From Methylobacterium sp. J-090 (GTDB lineage: Bacteria > Pseudomonadota > Alphaproteobacteria > Rhizobiales > Beijerinckiaceae), in NCBI RefSeq assembly GCF_022829345.1, contig NZ_JAKSXV010000080.1, positions 50,142 to 114,141 of the forward strand: 64,000 nt of DNA. Reading direction: 5' to 3'. Shown in pieces: positions 9,507 through 19,072 of the stretch; within the stretch, counting starts at the first letter, position 1; each line of letters opens with the position of its first letter. The notes under the pieces were generated by a model. That model did not search any database. It saw only the letters and a list, made by a program, of their open reading frames with translations, and had not been told where the DNA came from. Both the position numbers and the translations under genes were made by a program.

Positions 9507-10670
9507 ATGCCGGGCTTCGACCCGCGCGCGCCCGAGACCTACTGGGGTCTGTTCCGTCGCGAGAGCCGCCTGACCGCCACCCGGCGCGCCATGGCGATCA
9601 CCGTGAGCGATCCCGACCGCTCGCCCGACGGCTTGCGCCTCGACTGGCGCGTGGAGGCGGACGGGGCGCAGACCCGCTACACCCTCCTGCGCTGGGACGA
9701 CATCGTCGCGGCCCGGTTCCCCCGTGGGAACGCGCGCCGCCTTCTCGCCGTGCCGGCCCTGTGGTGGCGGCTCTGGCGTTCGGGCTACCTTCGGCGATTC
9801 CGCCGCGAGGCAAGGCGCTTCGCCCGGGTGATCGTCGGCGTCCACCTCATCTACCTCGCGCTGGTGGCCCTCAGCCTCGCCGCCGCCCTCGGTCTGACCG
9901 CCCTGTTGCCCATCGCGTCCGGGCACTGGACCAGCCTCGCCGTGCCGGTCCTCGCCTACGCGATCCTGACCGGGCTCATGGCGGCGACGCGCGGAAAACC
10001 GTTCTACGTCGCCCACCTCGTCGACGACACCGCCTTCACCCACGACCACGCCGGCGGGACCGACGCGCGGATGCAGGCCCGCCTCGACGCCTTCGCCGAC
10101 CTCATCCGGGCGGCGGACGGACGAGCGGACGAGATCGTGGTGATCGGCCATTCCTCGTCGAGCTTCCTCGGGATCGAGGCCCTCGACCGGGTGCTCGCCC
10201 GCGATCCCGAATTCGGACGGCGCGGCACCCCGGTCTCGTTCGTCAGCATCGGCAGCGTGATCCCGTGGATCACCCTCGATCCCCGGGCCGTCGCCGTGCG
10301 CGCGTCCCTGGCCCGCGTCGCGGCCTGCGACGCCATCGGCTGGCTCGATGTCCGCGCCAAGTGGGACTGGCTCTCCATCCACAAGCGCAATCCCCTGAGC
10401 GCGTCGCGGGTCCCGGCGCCGGCGGCGCACCGGCCGGTGGAGATCCATGTCCGGATCGAGGATCTCATCGAGAAGCGCATCCTCAAGCGGCGCAAGTGGA
10501 ACCTGTTCCGCATGCACTTCCAGCTGCTCATGTCGAGCCGCGACCCGCACGCCTTCGACTACGTCGCCTTCGTCGCCGGGCCCGAGCCGGTCCACGCCGC
10601 CATCCGGCGCTGGCGCGACGGCGCGGAACATCCCAAGGCCCGCGTGACGGAGGAATCCGCCGTTCCGTAG
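9507..10670 (+). CDS. Alpha/beta-hydrolase-like membrane protein, unknown function
   Basis: 387-residue protein with a hydrolase-like nucleophile-elbow motif, VVIGHSSSSFLGIEAL, near residue 215, and two adjacent hydrophobic segments around residues 108-155 that should anchor it in the membrane. The N terminus (FYMPGFDPRAPETYWGLFRRE) looks like the first strand and oxyanion loop of such a fold. The start is uncertain. The frame is open upstream to 9414 but has no ATG, GTG or TTG, while a plausible ATG at 9421 is out of frame. Substrate unknown. Confidence 0.6.
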   Translation: MPGFDPRAPETYWGLFRRESRLTATRRAMAITVSDPDRSPDGLRLDWRVEADGAQTRYTLLRWDDIVAARFPRGNARRLLAVPALWWRLWRSGYLRRFRREARRFARVIVGVHLIYLALVALSLAAALGLTALLPIASGHWTSLAVPVLAYAILTGLMAATRGKPFYVAHLVDDTAFTHDHAGGTDARMQARLDAFADLIRAADGRADEIVVIGHSSSSFLGIEALDRVLARDPEFGRRGTPVSFVSIGSVIPWITLDPRAVAVRASLARVAACDAIGWLDVRAKWDWLSIHKRNPLSASRVPAPAAHRPVEIHVRIEDLIEKRILKRRKWNLFRMHFQLLMSSRDPHAFDYVAFVAGPEPVHAAIRRWRDGAEHPKARVTEESAVP

Positions 10671-10778
10671 CCCGCGCGGAACGGTCCGGGCGCGATCGCG
10701 TGTTGCCAGGGCGCGCCCTAACCCTCTAGAGCCGTCACGACCGAGACGGCCATACGGGATCGTGTCGAGAGGGGCCGC

Positions 10779-13004
10779 ATGTTCCGCAACGATGTTCCGA
10801 TCACCCCCGAACTGGTGCGCCAGCACGGCCTGACGCCCGACGAGTACGACCGCTTTCGCGGCCTCATCGGGCGCGACCCGACGCTGACCGAGCTCGGCAT
10901 CGTCTCGGCCATGTGGAACGAGCACTGCTCGTACAAGTCCTCGCGAAAACACCTGCGCGGGTTGCCGACGAAGGCGCCGTGGGTGATCCAGGGCCCGGGC
11001 GAGAACGCCGGCGTCATCGACATCGGCGATGGGCTCGCCTGCGTCTTCAAGATGGAGAGCCACAACCACCCGAGCTTCATCGAGCCCTACCAGGGCGCGA
11101 CCACGGGCGTCGGCGGCATCCTTCGCGACGTGTTCACCATGGGGGCGCGACCCATCGCGGCGCTCAATGCGCTCCGCTTCGGCTCGCCCGACCACCCCCG
11201 CACCCGCCACCTCGTCTCGGGCGTGGTCGCGGGCATCGGCGGCTACGGCAATTCCTTCGGCGTGCCGACGGTCGGCGGCCTCATGGGCTTCCACTCGCGC
11301 TACGACGGCAACATCCTCGTCAACGCCATGGCGGTGGGTCTGGCGAAAACCGACGCGATCTTCTACGCGGCGGCCACCGGCGTCGGAAATCCCATCGTCT
11401 ATCTCGGCTCGAAGACCGGCCGCGACGGCATCCACGGCGCCACCATGGCGTCGGCCGAGTTCGACGACGCCTCGGAATCGAAGCGCCCCACGGTGCAGGT
11501 CGGCGACCCGTTCGCGGAAAAACTCCTGCTGGAGGCCTGCCTCGAGCTCATGGCGTCGGGTGCCGTCATCGCCATCCAGGACATGGGTGCGGCGGGCCTC
11601 ACCTGCTCGGCCGTCGAGATGGGCGCCAAGGGCGATCTCGGCGTCGAACTCCACATCGAGAAGGTCCCGGCCCGCGAGGCCGGCATGACCGCCTACGAGA
11701 TGATGCTGTCGGAGAGCCAGGAGCGGATGCTCATGGTCCTCAAGCCCGGCATGGAGGCGGAGGCCGAGGCCATCTTCGTGAAGTGGGGCCTCGATTTCGC
11801 GGTCATCGGCCACACCACCGACACGCTGCGCTTCGTGGTCAAGCACGACGGCGTCGTGATGGCCGACCTGCCGATCAAGGAGCTCGGCGACGAGGCGCCC
11901 CTCTACGACCGACCGCACGTCGCCAACACCCATCAGCCGGTGATCCTGGCGTCCGACGTGCCCGAGACGGTCGGCGGCGCCGAGGCGCTGAAGCGCCTCA
12001 TCGGCTCGCCGGACCTGTCTTCGAAGCGCTGGGTCTACGAGCAGTACGACCACTTCATCGGCGGCAACACCGTCCAGAAGCCCGGCGGGGATGCCGCCAT
12101 CGTGCGCGTCGAGGACGGCCCCAAGGGCCTCGCCATGACCGCCGACGTGACGCCGCGCTACTGCGAGGCCGATCCCGTCGAGGGCGGCCGGCAGGCCGTG
12201 GCGGAAGCCTGGCGCAACATCACGGCGGTGGGCGCGACCCCGCTCGCCATCACCGACAACCTCAATTTCGGCAACCCCGAGAAGCCGGAGGTGATGGGCC
12301 AGCTCGTCGGCTGTCTCAAGGGCATCGGCGAGGCCTGCCTGGCGCTCGACTTCCCCGTCGTCTCCGGCAACGTCTCGCTCTACAACGAGACCAACGGCGT
12401 GGGCATCCTGCCGACCCCGACCATCGGCGGCGTCGGCGTGCTCGCCGACGTGACGCGGCATGCCACGATCGACCTCAAGCGCGCGGGCGACCTGCTGGTG
12501 CTGGTGGGCGACACCGGCGGCTGGCTCGGCCAGTCCGTCTACCTCGCCGTCATCGCCGGCCGCGAGGAGGGCGCGCCGCCGCCCGTGGACCTCGCCGCCG
12601 AGCGCCGCAACGGCGATTTCGTGCGCGGCCTCATCGTCTCCGGTCAGGTCGATACCGTGCACGATCTCTCGGATGGCGGCCTCGCCGTGGCGCTCGCCGA
12701 GATGGCCATGGCCGGCGGGATCGGCGCGGCGCTCCCCGAAGTACCGGCCGGCATGGCGACGCATGCCTACCTCTTCGGCGAGGATCAGGCCCGCTATCTC
12801 CTCGCCGTCGATGCCGAGACCGCGCCGGATCTCCTCTACAGCGCCTCGGCGCAGGGCATCGACGCCCTCGTGGTCGGCGTGACGGGGGGCGACACCCTGA
12901 CCCTGCCCGGCGGCCTGACCATCGCCCTCGCCGAACTGCGCGAAGCCCACGAGGGTTGGCTGCCGGCCTACATGGCGAGCCAGCCTGCCGGCGTGCCGGC
13001 CTGA
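10779..13004 (+). CDS. purL: Phosphoribosylformylglycinamidine synthase, large subunit PurL
   Basis: Purine biosynthesis step 4 enzyme: ATP-dependent conversion of FGAR to FGAM, with ammonia supplied by PurQ and assisted by PurS. At 741 residues it is the small, PurS/PurQ-dependent type. The motifs [21 protein letters not shown] and [14 protein letters not shown] carry the catalytic His and the nucleotide/Mg sites. GAGAGGGG precedes the ATG. purS and purQ are not adjacent. bolA follows 27 bases after the stop. Confidence 0.96.
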   Translation: MFRNDVPITPELVRQHGLTPDEYDRFRGLIGRDPTLTELGIVSAMWNEHCSYKSSRKHLRGLPTKAPWVIQGPGENAGVIDIGDGLACVFKMESHNHPSFIEPYQGATTGVGGILRDVFTMGARPIAALNALRFGSPDHPRTRHLVSGVVAGIGGYGNSFGVPTVGGLMGFHSRYDGNILVNAMAVGLAKTDAIFYAAATGVGNPIVYLGSKTGRDGIHGATMASAEFDDASESKRPTVQVGDPFAEKLLLEACLELMASGAVIAIQDMGAAGLTCSAVEMGAKGDLGVELHIEKVPAREAGMTAYEMMLSESQERMLMVLKPGMEAEAEAIFVKWGLDFAVIGHTTDTLRFVVKHDGVVMADLPIKELGDEAPLYDRPHVANTHQPVILASDVPETVGGAEALKRLIGSPDLSSKRWVYEQYDHFIGGNTVQKPGGDAAIVRVEDGPKGLAMTADVTPRYCEADPVEGGRQAVAEAWRNITAVGATPLAITDNLNFGNPEKPEVMGQLVGCLKGIGEACLALDFPVVSGNVSLYNETNGVGILPTPTIGGVGVLADVTRHATIDLKRAGDLLVLVGDTGGWLGQSVYLAVIAGREEGAPPPVDLAAERRNGDFVRGLIVSGQVDTVHDLSDGGLAVALAEMAMAGGIGAALPEVPAGMATHAYLFGEDQARYLLAVDAETAPDLLYSASAQGIDALVVGVTGGDTLTLPGGLTIALAELREAHEGWLPAYMASQPAGVPA

Positions 13005-13031
13005 CCCGAACACTCATCAGGAGATCATCCC

Positions 13032-13268
13032 ATGCCCATGGACGCGCGCGAGATCGAGGCGATGATCCGGGAGGCCCTGCCCGACGCCCGGATCGAGATC
13101 AAGGATCTGGCCGGCGACGGCGACCACTACGCCGCCACCGTCCTGTCCGCCGCCTTCAAGGGCAAGACCCGGGTGGCCCAGCACCAGATGGTCTACGGCG
13201 CGCTCCAGGGGCGCATGGGGGGCGTGCTCCACGCCCTTGCGCTCACCACGGGCGTCCCCCAGGATTAG
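13032..13268 (+). CDS. BolA-family protein
   Basis: 78-residue BolA/IbaG-like protein. Such proteins pair with monothiol glutaredoxins and bind an iron-sulfur cluster between them. The conserved HQMVYGAL element follows KGKTRVAQ, and the length matches the family. AGGAG lies 9 bases upstream of the first ATG; a second in-frame ATG is two codons later. Its expected partner, a CGFS glutaredoxin, is encoded about 600 bases downstream, separated by a DUF29 gene. Confidence 0.92.
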   Translation: MPMDAREIEAMIREALPDARIEIKDLAGDGDHYAATVLSAAFKGKTRVAQHQMVYGALQGRMGGVLHALALTTGVPQD

Positions 13269-13272
13269 AGCG

Positions 13273-13290
13273 TCCTTCGGAGACGAAGGA
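13273..13290 (+). other. Small hairpin after bolA
   Basis: TCCTTCG and its complement CGAAGGA enclose a GAGA loop, 5 bases after the bolA stop. A stable GNRA-type hairpin without a T-tract, possibly an mRNA 3' end or processing site. Confidence 0.3.
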
Positions 13291-13307
13291 TCTCACGGGC
13301 GGACCGC

Positions 13308-13817
13308 ATGGACCAGCCGAGCCTCTACGACGACGACATCGTGACGTGGGCCGAGCAGCAAGCCTCGACCCTTCGCGAACTCGCGCGCCGGCCGGACCTG
13401 TCGAACATCCTCGATTGGGAGAACGTCGCCGGGGAGATCGAAAGCGTGGGGCGTTCGCAGATCGGCGCCGTGGAGAGCCTGCTGGCGCAGACCCTGGCGC
13501 ACTTGCTCAAGCGCTTGTCCGCACCGGATACTCTGTCCGTCGAGCATTGGCGCAAGGAAGCCGGAACGTTCCAGGTCGCCGCGTTCACCCGCTACGAGCG
13601 GTCGATGCGCCAGCGCCTGGACTGGGATAAGATCTGGTCCGTGGCCCAGTCACACGCGAAATTGGGCCTGACCGCTTATGGGGACACCCTTCTGCCCCAC
13701 CTGCCGGCACGATGCCCTCTCGGACCGGACGACCTTCTCGTCACGCCCTTCGATCTGGATGCCGCCCTCCGTGCCATCGCGGACTCGACGGCCTTGAAAT
13801 CGACGAATCAATCCTGA
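13308..13817 (+). CDS. DUF29 domain protein
   Basis: 169-residue helical protein of the DUF29 family, whose function is unknown. The family pattern is clear: LYDDDIVTWAEQQASTLRE, then LDWENVAGEIESVGRSQ, then a leucine-rich stretch ending in HLLKRL. No signal peptide or membrane segment. DUF29 genes are common, often multicopy, in cyanobacteria and rhizobia-like genomes. This one separates bolA from grxD, which are usually closer, so it may be an insertion. Confidence 0.8.
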   Translation: MDQPSLYDDDIVTWAEQQASTLRELARRPDLSNILDWENVAGEIESVGRSQIGAVESLLAQTLAHLLKRLSAPDTLSVEHWRKEAGTFQVAAFTRYERSMRQRLDWDKIWSVAQSHAKLGLTAYGDTLLPHLPARCPLGPDDLLVTPFDLDAALRAIADSTALKSTNQS

Positions 13818-13861
13818 CCTCAACGGTGACGCACACCGTTCCTGACAACGCGAGGATTCCC

Positions 13862-14206
13862 ATGACCGACGCCAACACCGCCATCAAGACCGAGATCGAG
13901 TCCCAGGACGTGGTCGTGTTCATGAAGGGCACGCCGCAATTTCCCATGTGCGGCTTCTCGGGCCAGGTCGTGCAGATCCTCAACTACCTCGAAGTGCCGT
14001 TCAAGGGCGTGAACGTCCTCGACGACATGGCGATCCGCGACGGCATCAAGGCCTTTTCGAACTGGCCGACGATCCCGCAGATCTACGTGAAGGGCGAGTT
14101 CGTCGGCGGCTGCGACATCACCCGCGAGATGTTCCAGTCGGGCGAGCTGCAGCAGTTCCTGTCCGAGAAGGGCATCCCGGTGAAGGCCGCGGCCCCGGCC
14201 GCCTGA
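13862..14206 (+). CDS. grxD: Monothiol glutaredoxin (Grx4 type)
   Basis: 114-residue CGFS-type glutaredoxin that carries and transfers [2Fe-2S] clusters. Cys30 lies in the motif MCGFS, preceded by the family block VVVFMKGTPQFP and followed by WPTIPQIYVKGEFVGGCDI, which holds the glutathione-binding residues. GCGAGGA lies upstream of the ATG at 13862. A hairpin terminator follows. Functionally linked to the BolA-family gene upstream. Confidence 0.95.
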   Translation: MTDANTAIKTEIESQDVVVFMKGTPQFPMCGFSGQVVQILNYLEVPFKGVNVLDDMAIRDGIKAFSNWPTIPQIYVKGEFVGGCDITREMFQSGELQQFLSEKGIPVKAAAPAA

Positions 14207-14233
14207 GACGGCTGACCGATTCGTGAACGGAAG

Positions 14234-14257
14234 AGGGCGCCGCGGGCGCCCTTTTTC
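14234..14257 (+). terminator. Rho-independent terminator of grxD
   Basis: AGGGCGC (14234-14240) pairs with GCGCCCT (14246-14252) around a 5-base loop and is followed by a run of four further T residues. It is 27 bases after the grxD stop. Confidence 0.8.
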
Positions 14258-14323
14258 ATGTCGCGCAACGGGTGGCCGCCTCGGCCGTTGGTGGGACAGC
14301 ACCACGGTGCCGGAGCGGTTCCG

Positions 14324-15229
14324 ATGCACGATGCGATCATCGTCGGTGGCGGTCCCGCCGGCCTCAATGCCGCGCTCATCCTCGGGCGCTGCCGCCGCTC
14401 GGTCCTCCTCGTCGACGCCGGTGACCCCCGCAACGCCGCGACGCCCCGGACCTGGGGCCTGTTCACCCGCGACGGCACCGCGCCCGCCGACCTGCGGGCG
14501 CAGGCCCGGGCCGACCTCGACCGCTATCCGACGGTGGAATGCCGTACCGCCGAGGCGACGCGGGCCAGCCGCGAGGGCGATGCCTTCGCGGTCGTCCTCG
14601 CCGACGGCCGGACCGAACGGGCGCGCCGGCTGATCCTCGCCACGGGGTTGCGCCAAGACCTTCCCGACGTCGAGGGGTTCGACACCTACTGGGGACGCGG
14701 CGTTCACACCTGTCCGTATTGCGACGGCTACGAGCATTGCGACCAGTCCCTCGTCGCCTACGGCCACGGCCATGCCGGGGCGGCCTTGGCCCTCGAACTC
14801 ACCGTCTGGAGCCGCGACGTCACCCTCTGCACCGACGACCGGGCCGACACCCTGTCGGCGCCCGACCGCGCCCGCCTCGCCCGCAACGGGATCGCGGTCG
14901 CGGACGGCGCCGTGGCCCGCCTGACGGGGGATGGGACCCGGGCCGCGCGCCTGGTTTTCGCGGACGGGACGGGCCGACCTTGCAGGGCGGTCTTCCTCAC
15001 GCCCGGGGGATGCCACCCGTCGCCCCTCATCGCGCAGCTCGGCTGCGACCTGTCGCCCAAGGGTATCGTGCCGACGGGCGAGTACGAAGCCACCAACGTG
15101 CCCGGCCTCTACGTCGCCGGCGATGCCTCGCGGCGGGTCCAGTTCGCCGTGGTCGCAGCGGCCGAAGGGGCAATGGCGGCCTTCGCGATCAACACCGAGC
15201 TCCTGAAGGCCGATATCGCCCGGCTCTGA
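14324..15229 (+). CDS. Thioredoxin-reductase-like FAD/NAD(P) oxidoreductase
   Basis: 301-residue flavoprotein of the thioredoxin reductase family. The FAD-binding GGGPAGLNAALIL is at the N terminus, the redox pair CPYC is in HTCPYCDGYEH near residue 130, and the C-terminal FAD motif is LYVAGDASRR. The NAD(P) site GHGHAG departs from the usual GGGNSA. Together these suggest a specialised member rather than the housekeeping TrxB. Start chosen at the ATG at 14324, where the Rossmann strand begins. Electron acceptor unknown. Confidence 0.82.
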   Translation: MHDAIIVGGGPAGLNAALILGRCRRSVLLVDAGDPRNAATPRTWGLFTRDGTAPADLRAQARADLDRYPTVECRTAEATRASREGDAFAVVLADGRTERARRLILATGLRQDLPDVEGFDTYWGRGVHTCPYCDGYEHCDQSLVAYGHGHAGAALALELTVWSRDVTLCTDDRADTLSAPDRARLARNGIAVADGAVARLTGDGTRAARLVFADGTGRPCRAVFLTPGGCHPSPLIAQLGCDLSPKGIVPTGEYEATNVPGLYVAGDASRRVQFAVVAAAEGAMAAFAINTELLKADIARL

Positions 15230-15522
15230 GGAAAAGCCGGGGCGCGAATCATCCGGACCGAATCGGGCGACTTTTGGGCATAATGGAGGCGCGGCCACCC
15301 GGACGGCGTGCAATCGCTGGACGGCGGTGGAGCGCGTTCTTCAAGGAATCGATGTATTCACGTGCGCCGCCACACGGGAAAGATCGGTGAAAATACGCAA
15401 ACGTAAATTAATCATCAATTATGGCGTGCGTTCGGAACTTTTTGGCGTTATCCCCGCTTTCTGCCAATGACCGGGTCGCGGCTCCCCATGGAGTCCTCAA
15501 CGGCGCCGGGTCGGTGAACGCC

Positions 15523-15738
15523 ATGCCAGTGTTCGAAGCCAAGAATCTCGACGCCGAGTTCGAGGGCCACGCCTTCCTCGCCGCCATCCTGCATCCGTCG
15601 CAGGAGGCCAAATCCCGTGCCCTGACGCATGGCCGCAACCGGGCCGTCCGCGCTTCGATGATGGCCGATCCGATGACCATCGAGCCGCATTTTCCCATGC
15701 GCCCGAACGAGGTGGAGATCGAGGCCCAGGCGACCTGA
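15523..15738 (+). CDS. Small hypothetical protein
   Basis: 71-residue protein that I do not recognise. It contains AKNLDAEFEGHAFLAAILHPS and an acidic C terminus, with no membrane segment or signal peptide. An ATG at 15421 in the same frame would add 34 residues of low-complexity character and lacks a ribosome site. The DNA just upstream (15385-15420) is AT-rich and could hold a promoter. The opposite strand is also open here, so the call is tentative. Confidence 0.4.
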   Translation: MPVFEAKNLDAEFEGHAFLAAILHPSQEAKSRALTHGRNRAVRASMMADPMTIEPHFPMRPNEVEIEAQAT

Positions 15739-15884
15739 GCCCGGCCGGGAATCTCGTTGGTCCTTTTACGTCCGCCCGCCTTCCGATCCGCCGCGTCGGT
15801 GATCTGACCGGTCTCCAGCCGTCTTTCCGCCAACGGAAGGCGGCTTTTGACGTGCGCCGGACCCGCCGACCGATTCGCGGAGGC

Positions 15885-16718
15885 CTACCAGGTTTGGGCG
15901 GTGATGACGCCCTGCCGGGTCACGACGGCCCAGGCCCTGCCCCGGCGCTCGATGGTCTCGATGCGGCCGACGCCCGGTACGGTGTCGCCGATCCCGACCT
16001 CGACGAGGCGGCGCTTGCGGTCCTCCAGCACGGCGATCCCGTCATAGACCTCGCGAACGGCCCAGTTGTCGGTGGCGGGTGGCTTCGGCGCGGCGTGGGC
16101 CTTGTCCGCGATCGCCCCGGTCTCCGTCGGCTCCGGCACTGCCTTGGCGGCGACGGGGGCCGGCGCGGGAATGGCGGCGCGCTTTTCGATCTGCGCCGTC
16201 AGGGCCGCGAGGCGCCCGGCGTGATCCTTCTCGCTCTGCTCGAGGCGCTCGCTCAGTGTCGCGAACTTGGCGGCGAGGGCCTGCTCCGACCGGCCGACAC
16301 GATCCATCACGGCGGTGCCCCGCGTGCGGACCTCACCGCGCACTGCGTCCGCGCTGTCCTGCACCTGCGCCAGGCCCTTGCCGAGCTGGGCCAGGGCCGT
16401 GGCGATCCGGTCCGTCTCGGCCTGGGCGGTGCCGAGCTGATGCTGGAGCTGCGCGATGGCGGTGGCGGCCCGGTCCTCGCCCGTGGCACCGAGGCGCATC
16501 GCGCCGGCGCCGAGGATGCCACCGACCAGGAGAGCCGCTCCGGCGAGGCCGGCGAGGCGCGGGTCGATGCGGCGCATCCACGGTGTGGGAGCGGCCACGG
16601 CCGCGGGCGCGACGGCAGGCTTCGGGACTGCCTTGGCGGCCGGTTTGGCCCCCGTCACTGCCTGCTTCAGCAGCGCTTCCGGCGAGGTGTCCGACGCCGT
16701 TCCGACCGTGCCCGTCAT
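15885..16718 (-). CDS. Membrane-anchored coiled-coil protein, unknown function
   Basis: 277-residue protein. An Ala/Pro-rich cytoplasmic N terminus leads to one hydrophobic segment (LAGLAGAALLVGGILGAGA, residues about 56-75). A long helical region rich in Ala, Gln and Glu follows and looks like a coiled coil (about residues 85-180). The C-terminal domain ends with VEVGIGDTVPGVGRIETIERRG, resembling a small beta fold. The topology suggests an inner-membrane protein with a periplasmic coiled coil. No family recognised. The ATG at 16718 is preferred over one 14 codons upstream. Confidence 0.7.
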   Translation of the reverse strand: MTGTVGTASDTSPEALLKQAVTGAKPAAKAVPKPAVAPAAVAAPTPWMRRIDPRLAGLAGAALLVGGILGAGAMRLGATGEDRAATAIAQLQHQLGTAQAETDRIATALAQLGKGLAQVQDSADAVRGEVRTRGTAVMDRVGRSEQALAAKFATLSERLEQSEKDHAGRLAALTAQIEKRAAIPAPAPVAAKAVPEPTETGAIADKAHAAPKPPATDNWAVREVYDGIAVLEDRKRRLVEVGIGDTVPGVGRIETIERRGRAWAVVTRQGVITAQTW

Positions 16719-16816
16719 GACCGATGCTTCCCGAATGATCAGGAAGCATTGGTTAAGCATGCTTGTTTACCAAAGCGTTACCGGGGCGGGCGGCCGCTGA
16801 GGCCGCCCGCATCCGC

Positions 16817-18904
16817 TCAGGCCGCGAGCCCCCGCTGCCGCAGGAGCGGACCGATGCTCGGTAGGCGCCCGCGGAAGGCGGTGTAGGCCTCGCCCGGATC
16901 GCGCAGGTTGCCCGCGCCGTAGACGAACTTGCGCAGGCGCGCCGCCGTCTCGGGATGGAAGATGTCGCCGGCCTCGCGGAACGCGTCGAAGGCGTCGGCG
17001 TCGAGCACCTCCGACCACAGGTAGCTGTAGTAGCCGGCGGCGTAGCCCTCGCCGGAGAAGATGTGGGCGAAGTGCGGCGAGCGGTGCCGCATGGAGATCT
17101 CCGCCGGCATGGCGATGCGGCTGAGCGCGTCGGCCTCGAAGGCCTGCACGTCGAGGCCGTCCTCGCCGGCGCTCGACAGGTGCAGGGTCATGTCGACGAT
17201 GGCCGAGGAGGTGTACTCGATGGTGGCGAAGCCCTGGTTGAAGGTGCGGGCCGCGAGCAGGCGCTTCAGCAGGTCCTCCGGCATCGGCTCGCCGGTGCGG
17301 TAGTGGCGCGCGTGCCGGCGCAGGACCTCCGGCTGCTCGAGCCAGTGCTCGTAGAGCTGCGAGGGCAGCTCGACGAAGTCGCGGGCCACGGCCGTGCCCG
17401 ACAGGAGCGGATAGGTCACGTCCGACAGGAGCCCGTGCAGGGCGTGGCCGAACTCGTGGAACAGGGTGCGGGCGTCGTCGAAGGACAGCAGGGTCGCCTC
17501 GCCCTCCGGCGCCTTGGCGAAATTCATCACGTTGACGATGACCGGCGTGACGACGCCGTTGAGGCGCTCCTGCGCGCGGAAGGCGCTCATCCAGGCGCCG
17601 CTGCGCTTCGAGGCGCGGGCGAAGTAGTCGCCGAGGAACACGCCGACCTCCGAGCCGTCGGCGTCGTGGACGGCCCAGGCCCGCACGTCGGGGTGGTAGC
17701 GCGGCACGTCGGCGAGTTCCTCGAACCGCAGGCCGAACAGGCGGGTCGCCGTGTCGAAGGCGCCGGCGATGACGCCGTCGAGCGACAGGTACGGCTTGAT
17801 CTCGCCCTCGTCGAGGTCGTGCTCGGCCCGGCGCAGCTTCTCCGCGTAATGGCGCCAATCGTGTCGGGCGAGGGCGAAATCGTGCCCCTCGGCCCGGACG
17901 ATGGCCTGGAGCCGGTCGCGCTCGGCCGCCGCCTGGTGGTGGGCCGGGGTCCAGACGTTGCGCAGCAGATCCATGGCGTTGTCGGGGGTGCCCGCCATGG
18001 TGTCGGAGAGCTTGAGATGGGCGAAGCTGTCGAAGCCGAGCAGGCGCGCCCGCTCGGCGCGCAGGGCCACGGTCTCGGCGATGAGGCCGCGGTTGTCGGT
18101 CTCGCCGCCGTTCTCGCCGCGCTTCGACCACGCGGCGTAGGCGCGTTCGCGCAGATCCCGGCGGGTGGAGAACACAAGGAACGGCTCGATCAGCGAGCGC
18201 GACAGGGTGATGACGTGGCCGTGCTTGCCGCCCCGCTCCTTGGCGGCGGAGGCGGCGGCGGCGCGCAGGAACGGCGGCAGGCCGGCGAGGTCCTCTTCGC
18301 CGTCGAGCGGCAGGGCGAAGGCGCCCTCGTCGGCCAGCAGGTTCTGGCTGAAGCCCGTGCCGAGTTCGGCGAGCCGCCCGGCGATCTCGGCCATGCGGGT
18401 CTTGGCCTCGGGGGCGAGATCGGCGCCGGACAGGCGGAAGCGCGTGCGGTAGCGCTCGAGCACCCGGCGTTCCTCCGGCCCGAGGGCTTCGGCCTCGGCA
18501 TCGACGGCCGAGATGCGGGCCCACAGGTCGGGGTCGAGGTAGATGGCGCTGCCGTGGCGGGCGAGGACGGGCGAGATCGACCGCTCCACCGCCTGGAGCT
18601 CGGGGTTGGTGTGGCTGCCGCTGAGGTTGAAGAACACGTTCGCCACCCGGTCGAGGGCGAGGCCGGCCCGCTCCAGGGCGCCGACGGTGTTGTCGAAGCG
18701 CGGGGCCTCCGGATTCTTCGCGATGGCGGCGATCTCGGCCGTGTGCGCGGCGAGCGCGGTCTCGAAGGCCGGCAGGTAATGGGCGGCTTCGATGTGCTCG
18801 AACGGCGGCAGGCCGTGGGGCGTCGTCCAGGCGTGCTCCGCGAACGGCCCGATCGACGCGCCGGTGGGGCTGGAGGCGGAAGCGGGGGTGGTGCCGGCGG
18901 TCAT
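16817..18904 (-). CDS. M3-family oligopeptidase (oligopeptidase A / Dcp type)
   Basis: Zinc metallopeptidase of about 695 residues that degrades short peptides in the cytoplasm. The active-site HEFGH lies in LFHEFGHALHGLLSDVTYP near residue 480. The downstream Glu and the C-terminal GYAAGYYSYLWSEVLDADAF are typical of the M3 fold. AGGA stands five bases before the ATG at 18904; another ATG is two codons upstream. The motifs do not separate oligopeptidase A from dipeptidyl carboxypeptidase. No signal peptide. Confidence 0.93.
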   Translation of the reverse strand: MTAGTTPASASSPTGASIGPFAEHAWTTPHGLPPFEHIEAAHYLPAFETALAAHTAEIAAIAKNPEAPRFDNTVGALERAGLALDRVANVFFNLSGSHTNPELQAVERSISPVLARHGSAIYLDPDLWARISAVDAEAEALGPEERRVLERYRTRFRLSGADLAPEAKTRMAEIAGRLAELGTGFSQNLLADEGAFALPLDGEEDLAGLPPFLRAAAASAAKERGGKHGHVITLSRSLIEPFLVFSTRRDLRERAYAAWSKRGENGGETDNRGLIAETVALRAERARLLGFDSFAHLKLSDTMAGTPDNAMDLLRNVWTPAHHQAAAERDRLQAIVRAEGHDFALARHDWRHYAEKLRRAEHDLDEGEIKPYLSLDGVIAGAFDTATRLFGLRFEELADVPRYHPDVRAWAVHDADGSEVGVFLGDYFARASKRSGAWMSAFRAQERLNGVVTPVIVNVMNFAKAPEGEATLLSFDDARTLFHEFGHALHGLLSDVTYPLLSGTAVARDFVELPSQLYEHWLEQPEVLRRHARHYRTGEPMPEDLLKRLLAARTFNQGFATIEYTSSAIVDMTLHLSSAGEDGLDVQAFEADALSRIAMPAEISMRHRSPHFAHIFSGEGYAAGYYSYLWSEVLDADAFDAFREAGDIFHPETAARLRKFVYGAGNLRDPGEAYTAFRGRLPSIGPLLRQRGLAA

Positions 18905-19072
18905 GGTCATCCTGAGTTCGCGGATCGTATCCCAGCCGCAAGGTAAGCACCGCCCCGCCCCGGTGCAAAGGCCGGGACCGACCTTTGGGCCACGCCTGTT
19001 GCCCCTTCGCCCTTGCCGCACGCCCCGGAACCGCGATGCTCCGCAGGACTTCAGGCAGAAAACGGAACCCGG

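Noticed and set aside
9459..13013. An 1184-codon open frame antisense to purL and its upstream gene
   Set aside because: Composition-driven shadow of well-conserved plus-strand genes.
16955..18946. A 663-codon open frame antisense to the M3 oligopeptidase
   Set aside because: No recognisable family and complete overlap with a motif-bearing gene.
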